From positions 1,829,001 through 1,893,000 of the forward strand of contig NZ_CP094351.1 of assembly GCF_022807995.1 (NCBI RefSeq): a stretch of DNA of 64,000 bases, in the 5' to 3' direction. This DNA comes from Pseudomonas orientalis (lineage in GTDB: Bacteria > Pseudomonadota > Gammaproteobacteria > Pseudomonadales > Pseudomonadaceae). Below the pieces are notes generated by a model. The model ran no database searches. It was not told where the DNA came from and saw nothing but the letters and a program-made list of their open reading frames with translations. A program made the position numbers and the translations under genes. Below, piece by piece: positions 58,000 to 64,000 of this stretch (the first letter of the stretch is position 1; each line of letters starts with the position of its first letter).

Positions 58000-58880
58000 T
58001 GAGCGTCCTGATCAATAAAGACACCAAAGTTATCTGCCAGGGTATTACCGGTTCGCAAGGTAGTTTCCACACCCAGCAAGCCATCGAGTATGGCACCCAG
58101 ATGGTTGGCGGCGTAACGCCGGGCAAAGGCGGCACCGAGCACCTGGGCCTGCCAGTGTTCAACACCGTGAAAGAAGCGGTAGAAGCCACTGGCGCCACTG
58201 CCAGCGTGATCTACGTTCCGGCTCCTTTCTGCAAGGACTCGATCCTGGAAGCTGCCTTTGGCGGCATCAAGCTGATCGTGTGCATCACCGAAGGCATTCC
58301 TACCCTGGACATGCTGGACGCTAAAGTGAAGTGCGACGAGCTGGGTGTAGTCCTGATCGGCCCTAACTGCCCAGGCGTGATCACTCCAGGCGAATGCAAG
58401 ATCGGCATCATGCCCGGTCACATTCACTTGCCAGGCAAAGTCGGTATCGTTTCCCGTTCCGGCACCCTGACCTACGAAGCTGTGAAGCAGACCACTGACG
58501 CCGGTTTCGGTCAGTCGACTTGCGTCGGCATCGGTGGTGACCCGATCCCGGGCTCCAACTTCATCGACATCCTGAAGCTGTTCCAGGAAGACCCGAAGAC
58601 CGAAGCGATCGTGATGATCGGCGAGATCGGCGGTTCGGCTGAAGAAGAAGCGGCTGCCTACATCAAGGCACACGTGACCAAGCCGGTTGTTTCCTACATC
58701 GCTGGTGTGACTGCCCCTGCGGGCAAGCGCATGGGCCATGCTGGCGCAATCATCTCCGGTGGCAAGGGTACTGCAGACGAGAAGTTTGCTGCTCTGGAAG
58801 ACGCAGGCGTTAAAACCGTGCGTTCGCTGGCAGACATCGGCAAGGCTTTGTCCGAGCTGACCGGCTGGGCTGTCAAGTAA
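57999..58880 (+). CDS. sucD: Succinyl-CoA synthetase alpha subunit
   Basis: A 293-residue CoA-binding subunit. [18 protein letters not shown] near the N-terminus, [20 protein letters not shown], and the phosphohistidine loop [12 protein letters not shown] with His247. Terminates the TCA cluster, with a hairpin 30 bp beyond the stop. Confidence 0.97.
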   Translation: MSVLINKDTKVICQGITGSQGSFHTQQAIEYGTQMVGGVTPGKGGTEHLGLPVFNTVKEAVEATGATASVIYVPAPFCKDSILEAAFGGIKLIVCITEGIPTLDMLDAKVKCDELGVVLIGPNCPGVITPGECKIGIMPGHIHLPGKVGIVSRSGTLTYEAVKQTTDAGFGQSTCVGIGGDPIPGSNFIDILKLFQEDPKTEAIVMIGEIGGSAEEEAAAYIKAHVTKPVVSYIAGVTAPAGKRMGHAGAIISGGKGTADEKFAALEDAGVKTVRSLADIGKALSELTGWAVK

Positions 58881-58910
58881 GCCTCGCGCTTAGCTGACGC
58901 TTCATCCACA

Positions 58911-58936
58911 CAAAGGCCACCTTCGGGTGGCCTTTG
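58911..58936 (+). terminator. Terminator of the sucCD end of the TCA cluster
   Basis: CAAAGGCCACC-TTCG-GGTGGCCTTTG: 11-bp stem with a UUCG tetraloop; only a weak T-run follows. Confidence 0.88.
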
Positions 58937-58980
58937 TGCATTCTGGGCTCAGCAACGTATCTGAGGTTGGTGGAGATCCA

Positions 58981-59073
58981 AATGTGGGAGGGGGCTTGCC
59001 CCCGATTGCGGGGTGTCAGTCATGATGATGTGACTGAACCCCCGCTATCGGGGGCAAGCCCCCTCCCACATTT
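58981..59073. repeat. REPIN
   Basis: Twin inverted REP after the sucD terminator, with spacer string TGATGATGTGACTGAACC nearly identical to the hyi-glxR copy. Confidence 0.9.
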
Positions 59074-59105
59074 TTGTGTATATCGGCCAAATTAAGTATG
59101 AAAAC

Positions 59106-59123
59106 GCGACATATGAATGTCGC
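59106..59123. promoter_or_regulatory. Palindrome upstream of brnQ
   Basis: GCGACAT-ATGA-ATGTCGC: perfect 7-bp arms, 193 bp upstream of the brnQ start, in an otherwise empty 243-bp region (59074-59316). Could be a regulator site or hairpin. An open frame of 69 codons here has no recognisable signature and was not called. Confidence 0.45.
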
Positions 59124-59316
59124 TTATCGGACAGTCCGCCCCGCAACAGTGCGTTTGTCAGCCTAATTCTGTACTCTGGCCGCCTCTTTATGCGCCCGTA
59201 TCCCAAAAGGAAGCGGCTCGCCAGACCGGTCGGTCCCCATAAGGGCCGGCAGTATTTCCCTCATCCACAGGGAATCCCCCTCTAAATTCCGATTCAGTAG
59301 TGTGGTATTTCCTCAA

Positions 59317-60630
59317 ATGAAAGTGTTGAAAAGCCAGGACATCCTGGCGTTGGGTTTTATGACGTTTGCCTTGTTCGTGGGCGCCGGCAATATCATCTTC
59401 CCGCCTATCGTTGGCTTGCAGTCCGGGCCTCACGTCTGGATGGCGGCCATAGGGTTCCTGATTACTGCAGTCGGCCTGCCAGTGGTCACCGTGATCGCGT
59501 TGGCCAAAGTCGGCGGCGGTATGGATGCGTTGAGCAGCCCGATCGGCAAGATCGCCGGCGGCCTGCTTGCGGCAGCGGCTTATCTGGCGGTAGGGCCGCT
59601 GTTTGCCACGCCGCGTACCGCGACCGTATCGTTCGAAGTGGGCCTGGCGCCGCTGACCGGCGAGAGCCCGCTGGCGCTGTTTCTCTACAGCTCGGTGTAT
59701 TTCCTGGTGGTGTTCTTTGTCTCCCTGTATCCGGGGCGACTATTGGACACCGTAGGTCGCTTTCTCGCGCCGTTGAAAATTATCGCGTTGGCCATCCTCG
59801 GCGTTGCCGCGTTTGCGTTGCCGGCCGGTGAGGTCGGTGTCGCTACGCCTGAATATGTCGCGGCACCGTTCTCCCAAGGTTTTATCAATGGCTACCTGAC
59901 CATGGATACCCTCGGCGCGCTGGTATTCGGCATCGTCATCGTTAACGCGATTCGCTCCCGTGGCGTCGAATCGCCGAAGCTGATCACGCGCTACGCGATC
60001 ATTGCCGGGCTGATTGCCGGTGTGGGCCTGGCGCTGGTGTATGTCAGCCTGTTCCGTCTGGGCTCGGGCAGCCATGAAGTCGCCGCCGGGGCGGCCAATG
60101 GTGCCGCTGTATTGCACGCCTATGTGCAACATACTTTCGGCTCCTTGGGCAGCGGCTTCCTCGCCGTGCTGATTTCCCTGGCGTGCCTGGTTACCGCCGT
60201 GGGCCTGACCTGTGCCTGTGCCGAGTACTTCAGCAAAGTGCTGCCGCTGTCCTACAAGACCCTGGTGGTGATTCTGGCGCTGTTCTCGCTGTTCGTGTCC
60301 AATCTGGGCCTGACGAAGCTGATCGCCTTTTCGATCCCGGTACTCACCGCCATCTACCCACCGTGCATCGTGCTGGTGGCCTTGAGCTTCTGCAAAGGTT
60401 TCTGGCAGGAACAGGGCCGCATTGTCGGCCCTGTGATGCTGGTGTCGTTCATCTTCGGTTGCATCGATGCGCTCAAGGGCGCGGGACTGGCGGGTTGGAT
60501 GCCTGCGCAGCTGGCCAACCTGCCGTTGAGCGAGCAAGGCCTGGCATGGCTGGTGCCGTCGGTGATGGTGCTGGTGGTGGCGGTGGTGGTTGATCGCATG
60601 CTGGGCAAGCGCAGCGAAGCCATCGCGTAA
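59317..60630 (+). CDS. brnQ: Branched-chain amino acid carrier (BrnQ/BraB/BraZ, LIVCS family)
   Basis: A 437-residue sodium-coupled importer of Leu, Ile and Val with 12 membrane segments. Starts [20 protein letters not shown] then [10 protein letters not shown], the LIVCS hallmark (about 10-32). [20 protein letters not shown] and [20 protein letters not shown] are also conserved. ATG 59317 preferred over an upstream GTG at 59302. Confidence 0.93.
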   Translation: MKVLKSQDILALGFMTFALFVGAGNIIFPPIVGLQSGPHVWMAAIGFLITAVGLPVVTVIALAKVGGGMDALSSPIGKIAGGLLAAAAYLAVGPLFATPRTATVSFEVGLAPLTGESPLALFLYSSVYFLVVFFVSLYPGRLLDTVGRFLAPLKIIALAILGVAAFALPAGEVGVATPEYVAAPFSQGFINGYLTMDTLGALVFGIVIVNAIRSRGVESPKLITRYAIIAGLIAGVGLALVYVSLFRLGSGSHEVAAGAANGAAVLHAYVQHTFGSLGSGFLAVLISLACLVTAVGLTCACAEYFSKVLPLSYKTLVVILALFSLFVSNLGLTKLIAFSIPVLTAIYPPCIVLVALSFCKGFWQEQGRIVGPVMLVSFIFGCIDALKGAGLAGWMPAQLANLPLSEQGLAWLVPSVMVLVVAVVVDRMLGKRSEAIA

Positions 60631-60652
60631 TACCGGTTCAACGCATTACCGA

Positions 60653-60686
60653 AATGCCCCGTATCAATCGATACGGGGCATTTTTT
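60653..60686 (+). terminator. Rho-independent terminator of brnQ
   Basis: AATGCCCCGTATC-AATC-GATACGGGGCATT followed by TTTT: 13-bp perfect stem with 4-base loop, 23 bp after the brnQ stop. Confidence 0.95.
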
Positions 60687-60728
60687 ATGCTTGAGAGGCC
60701 ACAACCTTCTAAAGTTGAAATACTTAAA

Positions 60729-60907
60729 AAATGTGGAAGGGGCTGGCCCTAATGCCAGTCAGGTAGGAGCGAGCTTGCTCGCGAAAAACTCACAGCCACC
60801 GCGTTCATTCAGAAAGCACGCTTTATCGTTGACGTTTTTCGCGAGCAAGCTCGCTCCTACAGACGGCGAGCAGCAAGCAATCTGGGGCAAGCCCCCCTCC
60901 CACATTT
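60729..60907. repeat. Nested repeat: one REPIN class inserted in another
   Basis: Outer arms resemble the GTGGGAGGGGG family (AAATGTGGAAGGGGCTGGCCCT at the left, degenerate; GGGGCAAGCCCCCCTCCCACATTTT at the right). Between them, 60763-60860 carries a perfect-armed twin of a different class (GTAGGAGCGAGCTTGCTCGC ... GCGAGCAAGCTCGCTCCTAC). The rest of this gap, up to the next gene at 60949, is empty. Confidence 0.8.
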
Positions 60908-60948
60908 TGAAAGCATTCAGTTATCCAACACCCTGTAAAAGGACCCGC

Positions 60949-61689
60949 ATGTCGTTCGTCGAAACCAATCAAATCCACCTGCTCGCTGCCCTATGGTTCA
61001 TCCTGTGTTGGGGCGGCTATACCCGTTACGCCACCTGGAAAGCCCGCGACACCGCCTGCCTGGCGAGCGTGTTGCATCTATATCGCGAAGACTGGATGCG
61101 CCGCATGCTGCTGCGTGATAACCGCATCGCCGACGCCAGCGTGATCGGTAACCTGGAGCGTAACGCCTCGTTCTTCGCCTCCAGCACGTTGATCATCCTC
61201 GCCGGTATCCTGACCGTGCTGGGTGCTTCGGAGCGGGCGGTTTCATTGCTGGCGGATATCCCGCTGGTACAGCAGGCCTCCCAGGGCATGTCGGAGATCA
61301 AGTTGCTGTGCCTGGCGCTGGTGTTCGTCTACGCATTCTTCACCTTCAGCTGGTGCATGCGCCAGTACAACTTCGCCGCAGTGCTGGTGGGCTCGGCACC
61401 GATGATCGGTGAGCGGCATGTCTCGGAGCAGGAGCGCAATGCATTTGCCTTGCGCGCGGCGCGGGTGATTTCGATGGCGGCCAACCAGTTCAACTTTGGC
61501 TTGAGGGCGTATTACTTCGGCATGACCATGCTGGCCTGGTTCGTCAGCCCCTGGTTGTTCATGTTGATGAGCAGCGCAGTGGTGTTAGTGCTTTATCGCC
61601 GTGAGTTTCACTCCGACGTATTACAGGTGATGGTGTATACCCCGACGGATATGCAAGCCACGGATCCTGCAAAAGATAGCGTGGCTTAA
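60949..61689 (+). CDS. DUF599 family membrane protein
   Basis: A 246-residue membrane protein with four to five helices (about 7-25, 75-95, 118-138, 180-200 and 205-225). IHLLAALWFILCWGGYTRYA at the N-terminus, DWMRRMLLRDNRIADASVIG, and RAARVISMAANQFNFGLRAY are DUF599 (YBJ-type) features. Function unknown. Start at MSFVETNQIHL with GGACCC upstream; the longer frame passes through the nested repeat. Confidence 0.82.
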   Translation: MSFVETNQIHLLAALWFILCWGGYTRYATWKARDTACLASVLHLYREDWMRRMLLRDNRIADASVIGNLERNASFFASSTLIILAGILTVLGASERAVSLLADIPLVQQASQGMSEIKLLCLALVFVYAFFTFSWCMRQYNFAAVLVGSAPMIGERHVSEQERNAFALRAARVISMAANQFNFGLRAYYFGMTMLAWFVSPWLFMLMSSAVVLVLYRREFHSDVLQVMVYTPTDMQATDPAKDSVA

Positions 61690-61715
61690 AACCGGGATAA
61701 AAACAGCAGACAAAG

Positions 61716-61746
61716 AAAAGCCCGCTCTATAAGCGGGCTATCTTTT
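61716..61746. terminator. Bidirectional terminator
   Basis: AGCCCGCT-CTATA-AGCGGGCT flanked by A-rich and T-rich runs (AAAGAAAAGCCC and GGGCTATCTTTT), between the convergent DUF599 and lipoprotein genes. Confidence 0.88.
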
Positions 61747-61771
61747 ACAGCGCTACAGCGTCACCTTGCAA

Positions 61772-62029
61772 TTACTGCTTGGCAGGCTCAGCAGGTGCGG
61801 CAGGTGCAGCTTCTTTAGCGGCGGCAGCGTTCGATTCAGCCTGAGCTTTGGCAGCATCGGCGTTTTCTTTCGCAGCGTCGTTCACTTTATCCTGTGCTTT
61901 CGCCATATCTTGCTGAGCTTGCTCAGAATGTGCAGCGGCGTCTTGGGCTTTGTCTTCGGATTTCTTGTCGCAGGCAGCCAGACCGAGAGCAGCGGCCAGC
62001 ATCATGGAAATAGCTAATGTCTTGCGCAT
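61772..62029 (-). CDS. Small alanine/lysine-rich lipoprotein
   Basis: An 85-residue lipoprotein: signal peptide with lipobox LAAC (Cys20), then a helical, probably coiled-coil stretch of Ala, Lys, Asp, Gln and Glu (DKKSEDKAQDAAAHSEQAQQ and on), and a Pro-Ala tail (APAAPAEPAKQ). Abundant small coiled-coil lipoproteins are common in Pseudomonas; the exact family is unassigned. Its promoter lies in the 155-bp gap shared with the divergent thioesterase. Confidence 0.82.
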   Translation of the reverse strand: MRKTLAISMMLAAALGLAACDKKSEDKAQDAAAHSEQAQQDMAKAQDKVNDAAKENADAAKAQAESNAAAAKEAAPAAPAEPAKQ

Positions 62030-62184
62030 GGGTGTTTCTCCTTATTGAAGATATCTACTGGCCTTTCGAACTCAAGGGGCCAGCATTAGTTCCTTTTGTT
62101 CCACAGATATATAAAGAATTTCGCCAGGAACTTTCCAAATTATTACCCATCCGGCCCATCCAGACTAATAAGAATTTAAAAATC

Positions 62185-62661
62185 ATGAGCGAACCCCCCT
62201 TGTTAGACCGAGCTACCCGCTTTGTTTCGGCGCTTCGCCACTGCCAGGTACTGGGGATTACGGTCCATGCCGCGACGCAGGAGGGCATGACCCTGGTGTT
62301 GCCCTATGGCGCGCACATCGTGGGTGATCCCCGTACCCGCGCCCTCCACGGTGGCGCGCTGACGTCGTTGATGGACACTGCGTGCGGCATGGCGACTCTT
62401 TGCGTACTACCCGAATTCGAGGTCTGTCCCACCCTGGACTTGCGCATCGACTACATGCATCCCGCCGAACCGCATAAGCCGGTATATGGCTTCGCCCAAT
62501 GCTACCGGGTTACCACCGATGTGATCTTCACCCGCGGCTTTGCCTATCAGGACGACCCGCAACAGCCCATTGCCCATGTGGTGGGCACATTCATGCGCAT
62601 GGGCAAGCGTCTCGAGGGCACCCAGGGGCTGGGCAGCGCGATCAAGGGAGAGCAGGCATGA
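62185..62661 (+). CDS. PaaI-family hotdog-fold thioesterase (first of a pair)
   Basis: A 158-residue acyl-CoA thioesterase. Hotdog motif ALHGGALTSLMDTACGMATL (about 53-72) has the HGG and catalytic Asp of the PaaI family; CPTLDLRIDYMHPAEPHKPV is the central strand pair. Start at MSEPPLLDRATRF. Its 3' end overlaps the second thioesterase gene by 4 bp. Confidence 0.88.
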   Translation: MSEPPLLDRATRFVSALRHCQVLGITVHAATQEGMTLVLPYGAHIVGDPRTRALHGGALTSLMDTACGMATLCVLPEFEVCPTLDLRIDYMHPAEPHKPVYGFAQCYRVTTDVIFTRGFAYQDDPQQPIAHVVGTFMRMGKRLEGTQGLGSAIKGEQA

Positions 62662-63122
62662 CCCATCGATTCAAGACGCACCTGGAGCAAGCGCTTGAGC
62701 GCGGCGATTACGCGGCACTGCTCAATCTGGTGCCCTACGCAAAGCTGATTGGCGCCGAATGCACACGCTCGGGGGATGAGTTGCTGTTTCGCTTGCCGGC
62801 CAACAAGGACAATATTGGTAACCCTATATTGCCGGCACTGCATGGCGGAGTCATCGCCGGCTTCATGGAGCTGTCGGCGGCGTTGCATTTGCTCGTCTTC
62901 ACCAAAGCCCTGGGCCTCCCCAAAATCATCGATTTCTCCCTGGATTACCTGCGCGCCGGGCTGTTTCGCGACACCTACGCCACCTGCCAGGTGTGCCGTC
63001 AGGGGCGGCGTGTGGCCAATGTGGCGATCACCGCCTGGCAAACCACTCCCACCGAGCCAATTGCGACCGCTCGCGCCCATTTCAAGATCGAGGAATTGGC
63101 GCTCTTGAAATCCCGGTCTTAG
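62658..63122 (+). CDS. PaaI-family hotdog-fold thioesterase (second of a pair)
   Basis: A 154-residue protein with the same fold: PALHGGVIAGFMELSAALHL (about 59-78), in which the catalytic position is Glu rather than the Asp of the first copy, and KIIDFSLDYLRAGLFRDTYA. The two proteins share low identity, so an ancient duplication or hetero-oligomer is possible. ATG 62658 overlaps the upstream stop. Confidence 0.85.
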   Translation: MTHRFKTHLEQALERGDYAALLNLVPYAKLIGAECTRSGDELLFRLPANKDNIGNPILPALHGGVIAGFMELSAALHLLVFTKALGLPKIIDFSLDYLRAGLFRDTYATCQVCRQGRRVANVAITAWQTTPTEPIATARAHFKIEELALLKSRS

Positions 63123-63197
63123 CCCCCAACTTTGATGACAACCCGCCGCCAACCCTGTCGGGCGCGGCCACTGCCATCCAATTGGAGTTTGATGACC

Positions 63198-64000
63198 ATG
63201 AGTGTGGAAACTCAAAAGGAAACCCTGGGCTTCCAGACCGAGGTGAAGCAACTGCTGCACCTCATGATCCATTCGCTGTATTCCAACAAGGAAATTTTCC
63301 TTCGCGAATTGATCTCGAACGCCTCTGACGCTGTCGACAAATTACGTTTCGAAGCCCTGTCCAAGCCTGAGTTGCTGGAAGGTGGCGCCGAACTGAAAAT
63401 CCGTGTGAGCTACGACAAGGACGCCAAGACCGTCACCCTCGAAGACAACGGTATCGGCATGAGCCGTGAGGACGCGATCACCCATCTGGGCACCATCGCC
63501 AAATCCGGCACCGCAGATTTCATGAAGAACCTGTCGGGCGACCAGAAAAAAGACTCTCACCTGATCGGCCAATTCGGTGTGGGCTTTTATTCGGCTTTCA
63601 TCGTTGCCGACAAGGTTGAAGTATTCAGCCGCCGTGCCGGCCTCGACGCCAGCGAAGGCGTGCACTGGGCTTCCAAAGGTGAGGGTGAGTTTGAAATCGC
63701 CACCCTCGACAAGCCTGACCGTGGCACCCGTATCGTGCTGCACCTCAAGGACGGCGAAGACGAATTCGCCGACGGCTGGCGCCTGCGCAACATCATCAAG
63801 AAATACTCCGACCACATCGCCTTGCCGATTGAACTGCCTAAAGAACAGACGGCTGCCGAAGGCGAAGAGAAGCCGGCCGAGGAATGGGAAACCGTCAACC
63901 GCGCCAGTGCCCTGTGGACCCGTCCGCGTACCGAGATCAAGGACGAGGAATACCAGGAGTTCTACAAGCACATCGGTCATGACTACGAAAACCCCCTGAG
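63198..64000 (+). CDS. htpG: HSP90-family chaperone HtpG (3' end outside window)
   Basis: First 267 codons of the gene; the full protein should be about 634 residues. [40 protein letters not shown] (ATP-site Asn/Asp), [20 protein letters not shown] and [20 protein letters not shown] are the N-terminal ATPase signatures. ATG 63198 matches the family start; ATG 63192 would add two residues. Confidence 0.96.
   Translation, partial: MSVETQKETLGFQTEVKQLLHLMIHSLYSNKEIFLRELISNASDAVDKLRFEALSKPELLEGGAELKIRVSYDKDAKTVTLEDNGIGMSREDAITHLGTIAKSGTADFMKNLSGDQKKDSHLIGQFGVGFYSAFIVADKVEVFSRRAGLDASEGVHWASKGEGEFEIATLDKPDRGTRIVLHLKDGEDEFADGWRLRNIIKKYSDHIALPIELPKEQTAAEGEEKPAEEWETVNRASALWTRPRTEIKDEEYQEFYKHIGHDYENPL

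Noticed and set aside
59076..59285. 69-codon open frame between the sucD REPIN and brnQ
   Set aside because: No recognisable domain, no Shine-Dalgarno, and it contains a palindrome; more likely a non-coding leader.

Overview
The window is chromosomal DNA of a Pseudomonas, most like the P. fluorescens group. The evidence is the high-GC codon usage, the gene neighbourhoods (mobA-moaB-moeA, fliK next to the ccm cytochrome c maturation cluster, gcl-hyi-glxR-ttuD-pyk, gltA divergent from sdhCDAB-sucAB-lpd-sucCD), and at least ten twin palindromes of the GTGGGAGGGGGCTTGCCCCC type. These are the REP/REPIN family I associate with SBW25-like strains. It is mostly core genome: I see no prophage, integron, IS element, CRISPR array, tRNA or rRNA. 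The only clear accessory module is a hicAB toxin-antitoxin pair.

Layout. 1-3950: a BvgAS/EvgAS-like unorthodox sensor kinase (running off the left edge), its LuxR-type regulator and a stand-alone receiver protein, all on the minus strand. 4118-6663: dgt (dGTPase), a small unknown protein, a YqjE-like membrane protein and a DUF883/ElaB-like protein. 7009-9897: an ammonium transporter, a glutaredoxin-like protein, a small gene behind a near-consensus LexA box, and an RluA-family pseudouridine synthase. 9953-12682: a small lipoprotein and the molybdenum cofactor genes mobA, moaB and moeA. 12683-13209: a large non-coding repeat block. 13210-15113: an FlhB C-terminal-like protein and fliK. 15333-22678: the complete ccmABCDEFGHI cluster plus a proline-rich lipoprotein. 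23035-28665: phnN, hicAB, an MFS exporter, a sulfate/thiosulfate-binding protein, a voltage-sensor K+ channel and a urea transporter. 28804-35294: the glyoxylate-to-pyruvate operon gcl-hyi-glxR-ttuD-pyk, interrupted by two REPINs. Divergent from it is a GlcG/HbpS-like gene, with two identical 10-bp palindromes in the shared intergenic region. 36119-40513: a TetR regulator, a DUF808 protein, mlaA overlapping an exported serine hydrolase, and a small membrane protein. 40635-45594: a GH17 membrane protein, a betaine/choline-type binding protein, and yjcH-actP. 45848-58880: gltA and the TCA supra-cluster. 59317-64000: brnQ, a DUF599 protein, a small lipoprotein, two tandem thioesterases, and the first 267 codons of htpG.

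How the genes work together. The TCA block encodes citrate synthase, succinate dehydrogenase, 2-oxoglutarate dehydrogenase (E1, E2, E3) and succinyl-CoA synthetase. The acetate uptake pair (yjcH-actP) lies beside it. The ccm genes supply holo-cytochromes c to respiration. The gcl operon turns two glyoxylate into tartronate semialdehyde, then glycerate, 2-phosphoglycerate and (with enolase encoded elsewhere) pyruvate. I did not find a clearly undescribed multi-gene system. The best leads are the SOS-controlled 111-residue protein, the mlaA/hydrolase translational pair, the regulatory palindromes of the gcl/glcG-like region, and the unusual REP arrangements (nested, loop-inserted and intra-operonic).
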